Counted from the stretch's first letter, positions 18,852-29,899 are shown. The stretch: 64,000 bases of DNA from Marinilabiliales bacterium (GCA_002869385.1 PKTB01000004.1:62001-126000); one strand, 5' to 3'. Notes: generated by a model not told the origin, from the letters alone. Numbers and translations: made by a program.

Positions 18852-20144
18852 ATGAATGACAAATTACCTTTAATTCAAGATGCTGATCTTAACGGAAAAG
18901 TAGTTCTGGTCAGAGTAGACCATAATGTAGTTAAGTCAGGCTTGATACACGACCACTACAGAATAGATGCAACAATCGGTACATTATTTCATATACTTGC
19001 AAAAGGTGGTAAAATTATCCTTATGACTCATGTTGGGCGTCCTAGAGATAAAAAAACTGGCGAAATTACTATTGATGATAAAACATCTGTAATGCCAATT
19101 GTTAAATATCTAAGTAATAAACTGCATATAAACATTGAAGTCCCCGAGTTTTATTCGCATGAAAATAAAGGATACCTAAGTATTGAAACAAACATTAACC
19201 ACTCAATTAAAAAGCTAAAAAACAGTGAAATCGACGCTATTTACTTACCAAATACTAGATGGTTTAAAGGGGAAGAAGCTGAAGCTATAGAAATGGACAG
19301 ATTTGCTAATCAGCTTGCCGGATTAGCTGACATCTACATTAATGATGCTTTTGGAAGTTGTCAGCCTCATGCTTCAACAATAGGAATAAACAAATATCTC
19401 CCTTCGTATGCCGGATTTCTAATGCAAAAAGAAATTAAAAACATAGAAAGACTATATAATGCTGATAAACCGTTTCTAGCGGTTGTTGCTGGAAGCAAAT
19501 TTGACACAAAGATTGAACCTCTATATGCATTACTAAAAAAAGCAGATAATCTTGTATTGGGTGGAGTAATGTATAATGCATATTTATGTGCAAAATATGG
19601 AATCTCTATAAAAGGAGTAGGTGAAAAAGATATTAAACTTGCTGGCGAATTCGTTGAATTTGCAAAAAACTATCATAATAAGATAGTAGAACTGCCATTT
19701 ATTGTAGAATCTGATATTTTAGGACCAAAAGAGACCGGAAAATATAGAGTTCATGATATCAGAAAATTAAAATCGGGAGATTCTTTAAATTATGTTCTCG
19801 ATGTATCTCCTGAGTCTTTTGAAGATGGTTATGTAAAAGAGGTGTTTCATAATGCTAAAACAGTATTTGTTAATGCAGTAATGGGATTCACTCCGCATTT
19901 TAATGATGGAACAATAGCTTTAGATACATTAATAGATGAGAATCCTGAAGCTGTAAAATTATACGGTGGAGGTGACACTATGCAGGAACTAAAACGTCTT
20001 TTACCTGGATTATATATCATGGCTCTGGATAGCCCTAAATACTATATTTTCACGGGTGGTGGAGCTGTACTAAAAGCAATAGAACAAAATACGCATCTAG
20101 GAATTGAACCGATTGCAGAGCTAATAAAAAGAAAAGGAGACTAA
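18852..20144 (+). CDS. pgk: Divergent phosphoglycerate kinase homologue
   Basis: The 430-residue protein has the phosphoglycerate kinase fold markers: VLVRVDHNV near the N-terminus, the substrate Arg in YRID, THVGRP, INDAFGS, LGGVMYN and YGGGDT. PGK converts 1,3-bisphosphoglycerate and ADP to 3-phosphoglycerate and ATP. Several positions depart from the usual bacterial enzyme: RVDFNVP reads RVDHNVV, the Arg-containing loop normally written TAHRAHAST is shortened to SCQPHAST, and the NGPMGVFE motif reads NAVMGFTPH. It may be a diverged or specialised kinase. Two further PGK domains lie fused at 23825-26212. The ATG at 18852 is chosen because of the promoter position. Confidence 0.8.
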   Translation: MNDKLPLIQDADLNGKVVLVRVDHNVVKSGLIHDHYRIDATIGTLFHILAKGGKIILMTHVGRPRDKKTGEITIDDKTSVMPIVKYLSNKLHINIEVPEFYSHENKGYLSIETNINHSIKKLKNSEIDAIYLPNTRWFKGEEAEAIEMDRFANQLAGLADIYINDAFGSCQPHASTIGINKYLPSYAGFLMQKEIKNIERLYNADKPFLAVVAGSKFDTKIEPLYALLKKADNLVLGGVMYNAYLCAKYGISIKGVGEKDIKLAGEFVEFAKNYHNKIVELPFIVESDILGPKETGKYRVHDIRKLKSGDSLNYVLDVSPESFEDGYVKEVFHNAKTVFVNAVMGFTPHFNDGTIALDTLIDENPEAVKLYGGGDTMQELKRLLPGLYIMALDSPKYYIFTGGGAVLKAIEQNTHLGIEPIAELIKRKGD

Positions 20145-20157
20145 AAGCCTCCTTTTT
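20132..20157 (+). terminator. Intrinsic terminator overlapping the PGK stop codon
   Basis: AAAAGGAG (20132-20139) pairs with CTCCTTTT (20149-20156), and the TAA stop lies in the loop. Confidence 0.75.
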
Positions 20158-20178
20158 CCCATATTCTTTCAACTTTCG

Positions 20179-21162
20179 CTATTTTATAGTAATACTCTTT
20201 GTAAGTTCACCATCAATGGTTTCAATCTTAACAAAATAATTTGCTTTACCGAGTTTACTAATATCTATTACTTCTTTAGAACTATTTGCTTCTTTAGAGT
20301 AAACTACTTTACCTAACATATCAACAATAGAAACTGATTCTAGTCCTTCAGCCTCAACAGTAATTTGATGCGAAGCAGGATTAGGATACAATTTCACTTT
20401 TTGGTACATTGACTCATTTATCCCTGTACCATTGTCAATAGTAATGTAATCTGTAATTGTTAATTCATCTGAACCACCATCATTTGAAACAACTAGTGTT
20501 ACATCATATGAACCTTCTGCTGCATAAGTAACTGTAGGGTCTTGCACATCACTTGTTGGAGGTGTTCCACCTTCAAACACCCATGACCAAGCTGTTGGTT
20601 AATTAGAACTTTCGTCATAAAACATAACTTCTGTTCCTGTTGTTGTTGTTGTAACATTTGCAGAAAAATCAGCTCCCGGAGCTGCTGGTAATACAATTAC
20701 CATCAATGATGTATCATCAGTTTGAGCAGGCAATGCTATCTCTGTACCAAAAAAATCATAATAAGGAGTAATTGTTAATGTTAACTGATACTCTCCAACT
20801 GTAGTTGGTGTTCCTTTTAACTGTGCGCAATAACGTGTATAAGGGTCAGTAACTGTAAAAAACTCCTCGCTTTTACACCAGTCTATTCCTTCAGGTAAAC
20901 CTTCAACATTATCAAGGCTTATCTTCGCAATGTCATAATCTGTACCACCAATATAAAATGTTGCAGGAGGAATTACTGTTACAGTCTCATCATAATATTC
21001 ACACACATGGGCAACAGGTAAAACCTCAGGACAAATCTGCCCAGGGTTTTCAATCTCCTCACATGACACATCAGGTGTACAAGGTGGATCACAAATTTGA
21101 GCATTCAATTGCATAGCAAATAAGAATGCTGTACTAACAAAAATTAATGTAATTTTTTTCAT
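20179..21162 (-). CDS. Secreted PKD-domain protein with T9SS sorting domain, interrupted by one in-frame TAA
   Basis: A 328-codon frame starts at the Met of MKKITLIFVST with a signal peptide (to about residue 21, ending LNAQ). It continues with a Cys-rich segment (CDPPCTPDVSC), a beta-rich region and a PKD domain (about 170-245). The C-terminal type A T9SS sorting domain runs from about 260 to 327 (VKLYPNPASHQITVEAEG). TAA at 20599-20601 (codon 188) breaks the PKD motif between ESSN and PTAWSWVFEGG, where Glu or Asn is usual. The sorting domain lies after the stop, so the truncated form could not be sorted normally. The start lies 25 bases after the TonB receptor's stop, so the two genes form an operon. 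Confidence 0.8.
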
Positions 21163-21187
21163 ATTGATTAAAATTTGGTTAAACAAA

Positions 21188-23656
21188 TTAGAATTGTGCA
21201 CTAAATACTACTTCAAATCTTCTTGGAGCATACATGTCTCCTGGCCGTCCAACATATTCAGCATTAAATACATTTTTAACTATAAAAGATGCTCTCAATG
21301 ACTCACTGAATTTAAATCCAAACCTTGCATCAAAATTAAAATAATTTCTGGATGCATTTTCAATCCTGTAATCCCAATATCCAGGTAAAATGTTAGCACT
21401 AAAAAAATGATAATTTTGATAAAGCATAGGATCTACTGTTGCAGGATCTCTTTCGTCGCAAAACAGCCTGTCAACGTTCTACATAGCACTACGCCAAATA
21501 AAATTAACTCCAAAGGTAATTCTTTTTGTTTCAAAATTAACATCTGCTTTTACAGTATGTTTTGTACGATACTTAAGCGTAGGAGATAAGCTGGATGCTG
21601 TAGTATCTACCCCATTCTTTAGATATGGATTGTTAAAAGTATAACCTATCATCGAAGTAACGAGAATATTTCGCACCTTTCCTCCTAAACTTGCAGATAA
21701 ATCAATACCTTGAATTCTAACATCTCCAACATTTTGAGATTGGAAACCAATAACAGGAGCAACAGTATCTGTATCTACATAATGCATATATGTTACAGGA
21801 TTAAACACGCCGAATGTAAATTCCATCATATTATTAATATCCTTATTATAAATTGCCAAATCAGCAAACCCACGCCACTTTCCAATCTTATAAGCTTGTT
21901 TCACACCAACCTCTGCACTCCAACCACTTTCTGGGTTTAGCCTAGGATTTGGTAATATATTAACCATACCTAAAGAAGTAGCAGTATATTTCTCTGCAAT
22001 AGATGGAAAACGATATCCCTGTCCAAAACTTGCGCGAATAAATGTGCGTTCTGTAGCTTCATAATTAACACCAACACTAGCAACAGGTCTAATTGGAATT
22101 TCAATATAATCATCACCAAAGCTAATGTCAAATGCCGATTCTGTTTGTGTTGAGTCTAATAAAAAGTATTCACCTCTAATACCAACATTTGCTTTAAGTC
22201 GTCCGAACCTAACATCTAACTGTGCATAGCCAGCTAAGTTTGTACTATAATGATCTCCAAATAGATTTGATTGTACTGTACTAGGTGCATAAACTGCCCC
22301 GGCAGTAAAATTCCATTTCTCTGCAAAAATAGTCTGATACTGATATTCTAAATAATAGCTATGCGCCTTACTATTCTTCATTGTATCTGTAGGCATAACA
22401 TTCTCAGTACCAAAGTATCTTGTACGCAAACTATATTTTGACCCGTTTGGTTTATAATAATATATAAATGGATCAATATTCATCCTATATCCCTGCGTAG
22501 GAATTACTGCTCCTAATGTAGGATTTGATAAATATGGTGTAGTATCAGAATCCCACATAAAGAAATCACTCATATCTATAGCCATGAAATTTGAATTTAA
22601 TCCAACAGCTAACACATTTATCTTTTTACTTCTATATCTAATATTTGCATTAAATCGACTACGTCTTTCATATTCGTCTTGTCTAAATCCCTCATCTATA
22701 AAGTGATTTCCTCCCATAGATAGATCAATGTTGTCGAACTTTTGTGAATGCGAAAAGCTTAAACCTCCGTACATCGGAGAACGAACAAAATAAAACACAT
22801 CCTCACGTAAAGGCACTTTAAACTTACTATTTGCCCCACTAAAAAACTCTTGTGCCCACCACTTAAATCGATCGTCTTTAGGCGCTCCGTAGACACCGTT
22901 AAAATATGACACTTTTGTTTTAGGCTTATCGGTTGTGTATGCAGAACGAACATTTATAACACCACCTATTGCTGATGATCCAAAAAGAGCAGAACTTGCA
23001 CCTTTAACAACCTCCACCTGAGAAATATTTTCTACAGGAATATAATTCCATTTAACATCACCCGCATCAGCAGACATTATTGGTAAATCATCCATTAAAA
23101 TAACAACACGACTCCCTGCACCATAACTCCAACCAGTACTCGAACGAATACTAGGCTGCTTATCTTGTATGTCAACACCAGGAACCTGATTAATTGCATC
23201 GGCCATATTGAATGAGTTATTGTTCTCAATGGTTGATGGTTTAATTACCTCCATTGACACCGTAACTTCAGATAACTTCTGCTCATACTTCCCGGCACTA
23301 ACAACTACTTCATCAATAATTTCAGCTTTCTGACCAATCTCAACATCCAGTGTAACCGGATTGCCTACTGTTAATGTAACTGTTTCTGTTATTTCTTCAT
23401 ATCCGATATAAACAAACTTGACATTATATTCTCCAGGATACAAAGCAATCTTATAATTACCATCAAAATCAGTTGTTGTTCCTAACTGAGTTTTTTCGGC
23501 TACTAATTCATTTGCATTATCAATAATGATATTTACTCCATATAGTTCTTCTTTATTTGCCTTATCCACAACTTTCCCATTTAAAAGAACAGTTTGTGAA
23601 AATAAAGAAATATGGGTAAGCAAGGCGACAATTATTAATAGAAAACACTTCCGCAT
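21188..23656 (-). CDS. TonB-dependent receptor, interrupted by one in-frame TAG
   Basis: An 823-codon frame encodes a signal peptide (to about residue 20, ending LFSQ), a carboxypeptidase-regulatory-like domain (21-110), a plug (about 115-235, with PGVDIQDKQPSIRSS and VEVVKGASSALFGSSA) and a long beta-barrel ending in FEVVFSAQF. TAG at 21479-21481 (codon 726) separates WRSAM from NVDRLFCDERDPA, about 97 residues before the end. Glu (GAG) is a plausible original. Loss of the last strands would prevent barrel assembly. The plug resembles siderophore/vitamin-type receptors, but the substrate is unknown. A PKD/T9SS protein follows in the same operon. Confidence 0.87.
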
Positions 23657-23824
23657 ATTACTAAAATAATGATTAATGTCAGCAAATGTAGAAAATATTG
23701 TTAATTATAGTTTAAATTTATTGTCTAAATAAGTAGGTTTTTTTGTGAGATACGTATAAATAGGTATTAATACGTATGCTTACCTTTTTTTATGAATAAT
23801 CAGCGTTTTATATAATAAAACAAA

Positions 23825-26212
23825 TTATATTCTTGTTCGAATAGCTCTTAAACTAGGAAGCTCTTTCCCTTCAATATACTCTAACAAAGCCCCACCGGCA
23901 GTTGACACATAAGAGATTTTATGAGCCATACCATATTTATTTAGAGCTGCAATACTATCACCACCACCAACTAAAGAAAAAGCACCAAAATCTGTTGATC
24001 TTGAGACTGCTAAAGCAATTTTAATTGTACCATTACAAAAATGGTCCATTTCAAACACTCCCATTGGGCCATTCCAAAGTAATGTATTTGACTTTTCAAT
24101 TACTTTTGTAAAAGTCTCAGCAGTTTTAATACCAATATCTAGCCCCATCCAACCATTAGGAATCTCATTTATCTTGCAATGCTTGATTTTTGCATTATTG
24201 TCAAACTTATTAGCTATAACACAATCAATTGGCAAATAGAGCTTAACATCGGTTTTCATTGCTTGTTCAAGAATGTCTTTTGCAACAGGTATATAATCTT
24301 CTTCAACTAATGAATCACCAATTCTACCTCCCATTGCTTTAATAAAAGTAAATGCAATACCTCCACCAATAATCAAATTATCTACTTTTTCCATTAAAGC
24401 TCTAATAATATCAATTTTGGTTGAAACCTTAGATCCTCCGACAATTGCAGTAAATGGTTTTTCTCCTTTATAAAGCACTCTGTCAATATTATTAATTTCA
24501 CTTTCAACCAAATAACCAAGCATTTTATCATCAGGAAAAAACTTAGCAATCATATATGTGGATGCATGGGCTCTATGTGCAGTACCAAATGCATTCATAA
24601 TATAAACATCTCCAAGTTTGGCTAGTTGAGAAGCAAATTCTTCGTTATTATCTGTTTCATCATTGGTAAATCTCAAATTTTCTAATATCATTACCTCTCT
24701 TGGTTGTAAAGATTTTGACATTTCAATCGTTTCCTCCCCAATACATTTAGAGGCAAATCTGACATCCGTTTCTAGCAATTTAGAAAGGTATGGTACTATA
24801 TGTTTAACAGAATATTTCTCAACATATTTTCCTTTTGGGCGACCAAGGTGTGTCATCAATATTACTGATCCACCATCAGCAAGTATTTTTCTAATTGTTG
24901 GAATAGCATTTACGATTCTGGTATTATCAACTATTTCGAATTTATCGTTAAGCGGGACATTAAAGTCAACCCTCATCAAAACTCTTTTCCCAAAAAAGTT
25001 GTAATCATCAATACTAAATGATTCAATAATTGCTTTAATAGACGGTAGATTCTTTTTTTCAAAATACTCGAGTAAAGCTCAACCTGCTGAACTTATATAA
25101 GAAATTTTATGTGAAACACTATACTTATTTAATGCTGCAATAGTATCTCCACCACCTACAACAGAATACAAACCTTTATCGGTTGCACGTGCAACTGTTA
25201 ATGCCAACTTTAACGTTCCATACGAGAAGTGTGTCATTTCATAAACTCCTAAAGGCCCATCCCAAAGTAGTGTTTTTGAACCTTCTATTATTTCAGCAAA
25301 AAGATCAACTGTTTTAATCCCGATATCGAGAGCTGTCCAATCATCAGGAATCTCAGAGAACTCACAATGTTCAATATTTGCATCATTCCCATTCTTATCA
25401 GCAATAATACAATCAACAGGTAATTGAATATTAACATCAAACTTTTCTGCGGTTTCAAGAATTCGCTTGGCAACATTTATATATTCTTCTTCAACCAGAG
25501 ATTTACCAACATTATAACCCTTTGCTTTAGCAAATGTATAAGCAATCCCTCCACCTATTAAAAGATTATCAATCTTAGGTAATAATGCTTCAACAATACC
25601 AATTTTAGTTGTTACTTTATCTCCACCAATTAGTAAAGTAAAAGGTGACTCTGAACTCTTTGTAAGTTTGTCAAGCTTTTTAATTTCCGATTCAAAAACG
25701 TACCCGAACATTTTATCATAAGGGAAAAACTTTGCAATCGTAGCTGTAGAAGCATGGTTTCTATGAGCAGTCCCAAATGAGTTGTTAACATAACAATCTC
25801 CAAGTTTGGCAAGCTTCTCAGCAAATTTTTCATCTCCTTCAAATTCTTCCTTATAAAACCTAAGATTTTCAAGTAATACAATTTGTCCGGGTTTAAGGCT
25901 TTGTACAAGTTTAAACGTTTCGTCCGACAATGGGTCCTCACAAAAAGTAACTGTACGACCGATCAGCTTTTCGATTAACGGAAGCAAGTTTTTTAAAGAC
26001 CGACTTTCTGAATGTTTACCCTTTGGGCGTCCCCAATGAGTCATCAAAATTATTGACCCATTTTCCGAAAGAATTTTTTGGATTGTAGGTAATGAAAGTC
26101 TAATTCTTGTATCATCAACCGAATCGCTTTCATCACTTATAATAGGAATATTAAAATCAACTCTTAATAGTACTTTTTTGTTTTCAAAGCTGTAGGTGTC
26201 TAAACTATTCAT
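23825..26212 (-). CDS. pgk: Tandem phosphoglycerate kinase fusion (PGK-PGK), one in-frame TGA
   Basis: One 796-codon frame contains two complete PGK domains. Domain 1 (about 1-396) has RVDFNIP, HWGRPKG, ENLRFY, FGTAHRNHAST, GGDKVTTK, WDGPLGVYE and VGGGDT. Domain 2 (about 397-795) has RVDFNVP, HLGRPKG, ENLRF, FGTAHRAHAST, GGSKVSTK, WNGPMGVFE and VGGGDS. Both keep the substrate Arg/His residues and the nucleotide-binding motifs. The join reads LPSIKAIIES-FSIDDYNFFGKR, with no stop, no Met and no spacer where domain 2 would normally begin, so the fusion does not depend on the stop artefact. TGA at 25079-25081 (codon 378) sits in SSAG-ALLEYFE, where domain 2 has AGGALLEY, so Gly (GGA) is expected. 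PGK is usually a monomer of about 400 residues. Confidence 0.82.
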
Positions 26213-26405
26213 AATCAGAGGTTAAAGCAATTTTAATAAAATCAGTATTTTCAACAACAAACATAGTATGTTTAAATAAATTTTACACAATATTTTCAAA
26301 GTTTTTATAGACTTAATTTTAACAATAATTTATTTCCAAAAGATTATGATAACTTAATTAAGCTCAAACAGATAAAAAATAAGATGATATCTTAGAGACT
26401 TTTAC

Positions 26406-26413
26406 TATTTTTG
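26406..26413 (+). promoter_or_regulatory. -7 promoter element upstream of the holB operon
   Basis: TATTTTTG (TAnnTTTG) ends 16 bases before the holB ATG, predicting a very short leader. Confidence 0.5.
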
Positions 26414-26429
26414 CATAATAATCTGTATT

Positions 26430-27554
26430 ATGAAATTTGAGCAGGTAATAGGACAAAGTGAAGTAAAAGAGAAGCTTATCAGGGCTTATCACGACAATCG
26501 TGTTAGTCACTCTTATCTTTTTTATGGAAACCCTGGTGTTGGAAAACTAGCCTTAGCAATTGCATTTGCTCAATATGTTTCTTGCGAAAACAAGACAGAA
26601 TCTGACAGCTGTGGTGTTTGTCCTAGTTGCAGAAAATACGAGAAACTAATTCATACAGACTTACACTTTGTTTTTCCTGTTGTTTCACAAAAAGACAAAA
26701 AACCCATCAGTGATGCATTTATTGAGCAATGGCGTGTAAGAGTTTTGGATGACCCATATTTTTCATATCATGATTGGCTATTTTCTCTGGAAAGTGAAAA
26801 CAAACAAGGTAGCATATACAAAGATGAATCTTCTGAAATTCTACGTAAACTCAACCTAAAAACGTACGAATCGGATTATAAATTTATGATAATATGGTTG
26901 CCAGAAAGGATGAATAGTACCAGTGCAAACAAATTGTTAAAAATTCTTGAAGAACCTCCTGCTAAAACAGTTTTTATTTTAGTTAGTGACAATCGGGAAG
27001 ATGTCTTACCTACTATTACATCAAGAACTCAGCCTGTTAAAATTCTAGGAATTGATGATGATAATTTACGTCGAATTATTATTGAACAATATCAACTCGA
27101 TGATCATGTTGCCGAAGACATAGTCAACATTAGCAACGGAAGTTTGATTGAAGCAAGAAAACAAATTCTTTCAAACGAAGAAACTGAATATAATTTTGGT
27201 AAATTTACAGAATTAATGAGAGTCTGTTACTCTCGAAAAGTTAGAGATGCCATAAATTTGACAGATGAATTAGCAAAAATATCACGCGAAAAACAAAAGG
27301 GATTTCTATATTATTGTTTGGTCCTTATTCGTGAAAATTTTATATATAATACACAACAAAACAATGTGCTTTATATGACAAGAAAAGAGTTAGAGTTCTC
27401 AAAAAACTTTGCCCGATTTGTTAATAAGGCAAATATCGAGGATTTAAAAATATCTTTTGAACAAGCACATTATCACATTGAGAGAAATGTAAATGCAAGA
27501 ATTGTTTTTCTAGATCTTGCATTTGAAATTATGAAAAGTATCAGGAAAATTTAA
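26430..27554 (+). CDS. holB: DNA polymerase III delta' subunit (clamp-loader ATPase)
   Basis: The 374-residue AAA+ protein has a Walker A motif (GNPGVGKLALA, near residue 35), a zinc-binding Cys cluster (CENKTESDSCGVCPSC), a KLLKILEEPP region and the sensor-type SRTQPVKI. It belongs to the clamp loader that places the sliding clamp on DNA. The GKL form of the P-loop and the overall length fit delta' rather than tau/gamma. It starts a compact run with the PSP1-domain gene, gldH, trmB and an ATL gene, with gaps of a few bases or overlaps, so these are likely co-transcribed. Confidence 0.88.
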   Translation: MKFEQVIGQSEVKEKLIRAYHDNRVSHSYLFYGNPGVGKLALAIAFAQYVSCENKTESDSCGVCPSCRKYEKLIHTDLHFVFPVVSQKDKKPISDAFIEQWRVRVLDDPYFSYHDWLFSLESENKQGSIYKDESSEILRKLNLKTYESDYKFMIIWLPERMNSTSANKLLKILEEPPAKTVFILVSDNREDVLPTITSRTQPVKILGIDDDNLRRIIIEQYQLDDHVAEDIVNISNGSLIEARKQILSNEETEYNFGKFTELMRVCYSRKVRDAINLTDELAKISREKQKGFLYYCLVLIRENFIYNTQQNNVLYMTRKELEFSKNFARFVNKANIEDLKISFEQAHYHIERNVNARIVFLDLAFEIMKSIRKI

Positions 27555-27558
27555 AATT

Positions 27559-28707
27559 ATGACAGACCGAGAATACGAAAGAGGGTGTGCCACATCCAGT
27601 GTAGATGAAAACGGTTGCAATATAAATAGCGTTGATTGTTGCAATAAACTAAATGTTTACGACTGGACAGAAAAAATAAATGACCCATTAGCACAAGAAA
27701 GATTTGTTGAAGTCCGGTTTAAAAATACCAGAAAAGGAATTTATGAAAACTCATCAAAACTCAACCTTAAACCTGGCGATATTGTAGCTGTAGAATCATC
27801 ACCTGGTCACGATATAGGTATTGTTTCTGCTACAGGGCATATTGCAAGCTTACAAATGCAAAAACAAAAACCTTCTAAGGATAATACTTATAAAAAAATA
27901 TATCGTAAAGCCAGAACCTCTGACATTCAAAAATGGCAGGATGCGATTAGCAGAGAAATCCCAACAATGCTTAGAACTCGTGAGTTGGCTGACATGTTAA
28001 ATTTATCGATGAAAATTGGCGATGTTGAGTTTCAAGGAGATAAAACTAAAGCGATATTTTACTACATCGCTGAAGAACGTGTAGATTTTCGTGAGCTAAT
28101 TAAAAAAATGGCCGAGGAGTTCAGAATAAGAATTGAAATGAAACAAATCGGTGCCAGACAAGAAGCTGGAAGAATTGGTGGAATTGGACCATGTGGTAGA
28201 GAATTATGTTGTACAACCTGGATGTCGGACTTCGTCTCTGTATCAACAAACTCAGCCAGAATTCAGGAACTTTCATTAAACCCACAAAAATTAGCCGGGC
28301 AATGTAGTAAATTGAAATGCTGCTTAAATTATGAATTGCCACTATATCTTGATGCAAGAAGAATGTTTCCGGCCAAAATTGTTCCTTTAAAAACCAAATT
28401 AGGAACAGCATATCATATTAAAAATGACATCTTCAAACAACTGATGTATTATGAAATCAAATTAAATGAAGTTCCTGTAATAAGAGCTCTAAATGTATCT
28501 CGTGTTAAAGAAATCATGGAACTAAACAATAAAGGTATAGTCCCAGAAGATGTATTTGAAATTGAAAAACCCGGAGGAAGGAGCACAAACTTTACTGATG
28601 AATTAAACTCTGAAAGTCTCACAAGATTTGACAATAACGACAAACAGAAAAAAAGAAATAAAAAGAAACGTCGCAAATTCAATAAACCAAAAAAAAATGA
28701 AAAATAA
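27559..28707 (+). CDS. PSP1-domain protein (RicT/YaaT-like)
   Basis: The 382-residue protein carries a PSP1 domain rich in Cys: RGCATSS near the N-terminus, then GPCGRELCC, and LNPQKLAGQCSKLKCCLNYE around residues 240-270. In Bacillus the homologue (YaaT/RicT) forms a Fe-S-containing complex affecting RNase Y and development, but the role in Bacteroidota is not settled. The C-terminus is a Lys/Arg/Asn-rich basic tail, which may contact RNA. It lies four bases downstream of holB and overlaps gldH by 11 bases, a gene order common in Bacteroidota. Confidence 0.88.
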   Translation: MTDREYERGCATSSVDENGCNINSVDCCNKLNVYDWTEKINDPLAQERFVEVRFKNTRKGIYENSSKLNLKPGDIVAVESSPGHDIGIVSATGHIASLQMQKQKPSKDNTYKKIYRKARTSDIQKWQDAISREIPTMLRTRELADMLNLSMKIGDVEFQGDKTKAIFYYIAEERVDFRELIKKMAEEFRIRIEMKQIGARQEAGRIGGIGPCGRELCCTTWMSDFVSVSTNSARIQELSLNPQKLAGQCSKLKCCLNYELPLYLDARRMFPAKIVPLKTKLGTAYHIKNDIFKQLMYYEIKLNEVPVIRALNVSRVKEIMELNNKGIVPEDVFEIEKPGGRSTNFTDELNSESLTRFDNNDKQKKRNKKKRRKFNKPKKNEK

Positions 28708-29173
28708 AATTGGCATCATTACTCTGATTTTCACATCAATACTTCTGTTTTCTTGCGATAGAAACAAAGTATACGAAGAATATATTACGATTGAAGACAA
28801 TATGTGGAAAAGTGATAACATCGTTAAATTTGAATTTGAAATAGAAGATACCAGCTCACTTCACAACGTTTATATCAATATTCGCCACGCAAGCTTATAT
28901 CAGTTTAATAATCTTTGGATGTTTGTTACATCTTCCGCTCCAAATGGCACAAAAAACATTGATACTGTAGAATGCGTTCTAGTAGATAATGAAAATCGTT
29001 GGATTGGAGATGGTCTTGGAGATATCTGTGATGTACAAATACCATGGAAAACAAATGTTCGATTTAATCATCAAGGTATTTATAGAGTCCAATTTGAACA
29101 AGCTATGAGAATTGAAGAACTTCCCGGTATTATGGACCTTGGATTAAGAGTAGAAAAAGCCTCTTCAAAATAG
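28697..29173 (+). CDS. gldH: Gliding motility lipoprotein GldH
   Basis: Starting at the ATG at 28697, which overlaps the previous gene by 11 bases, the 158-residue protein begins MKNKIGIITLIFTS and has a lipobox (LLFSCD). The mature domain matches GldH: KVYEEYITIEDNMWKSD near the start, and IGDGLGDICDVQIPW later. GldH is a lipoprotein needed for gliding and T9SS function in flavobacteria. Its presence agrees with the five T9SS cargo proteins encoded in this window. An earlier in-frame start at 28628 would remove the signal peptide from the N-terminus and is rejected. Confidence 0.88.
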   Translation: MKNKIGIITLIFTSILLFSCDRNKVYEEYITIEDNMWKSDNIVKFEFEIEDTSSLHNVYINIRHASLYQFNNLWMFVTSSAPNGTKNIDTVECVLVDNENRWIGDGLGDICDVQIPWKTNVRFNHQGIYRVQFEQAMRIEELPGIMDLGLRVEKASSK

Positions 29174-29179
29174 CATAAT

Positions 29180-29899
29180 ATGTCAGCAAAGAATAAACTT
29201 CAGAAATTTGCCGAAAACAAAGAGTTTCCTCACTTTTTCGAACCAAAACTGCACTACTCAATGCAAGAAGACTTTATAATGAAGTCAAAATGGAATGAAA
29301 ATTTCTTTAAAAATGATAATCCTATAATTGTAGAGCTTGGATGTGGTAAAGGAGAATACTCTGTTGAACTGGCAAAACTAAAAAATAAGACAAACCATAT
29401 AGGAATCGATATTAAAGGTGCAAGAATGTGGAAAGGAGCTAAAGATTCTTATAAATTGGGTTTAAAAAACATCGCATTTGTAAGAACAAGAGTTGAATTT
29501 ACACCTTTGTGTTTCTCAAAAGGTGAAGTTGATGAACTATGGATTACTTTTCCAGATCCTCAATTAGGCCCTAAAAAAAGAATAAAGAAAAGACTTACTT
29601 CCTCAAGGTTCTTAAGCTATTATCAAAGTTTTCTTAAAAATAACGCTATAATTAACCTTAAAACAGATGATGATACACTTTACCTTTATACTAAAAGTGT
29701 TATCGAATTCAACAATCTGGAGGTTATCACAGACACTAATAACCTATATGAGTCTGAACATTATAAAGGAATTTTACAAGTTAAAACTCATTACGAAAAA
29801 CTCTGGAATAAAGAAAATAAAACAATCAAATACCTAAGATTTATATTACCTGACAATCTTGAAATTATTGAACCTCCATTAGAAGATGATGAAGACTGA
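29180..29899 (+). CDS. trmB: tRNA (guanine-N7-)-methyltransferase
   Basis: The 239-residue protein has the SAM-binding motif VELGCGKGEYSVELA (near residue 50), GIDIKGARMWKGAK and the TrmB signature ELWITFPDPQ, then KKRLTSSRFL and a C-terminal LKTDD segment. It methylates G46 of tRNA. It starts six bases after gldH and overlaps the next gene by 14 bases, so it is part of the holB operon. The frame is intact. Confidence 0.93.
   Translation: MSAKNKLQKFAENKEFPHFFEPKLHYSMQEDFIMKSKWNENFFKNDNPIIVELGCGKGEYSVELAKLKNKTNHIGIDIKGARMWKGAKDSYKLGLKNIAFVRTRVEFTPLCFSKGEVDELWITFPDPQLGPKKRIKKRLTSSRFLSYYQSFLKNNAIINLKTDDDTLYLYTKSVIEFNNLEVITDTNNLYESEHYKGILQVKTHYEKLWNKENKTIKYLRFILPDNLEIIEPPLEDDED

Noticed and set aside
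23825..26212. PGK-PGK as an assembly duplication
   Set aside because: The two domains differ at many positions throughout, so they are not copies of one read region.
28121..28821. Hydrophobic open frames on the minus strand at the PSP1/gldH junction
   Set aside because: They are shadows of well-supported plus-strand genes.
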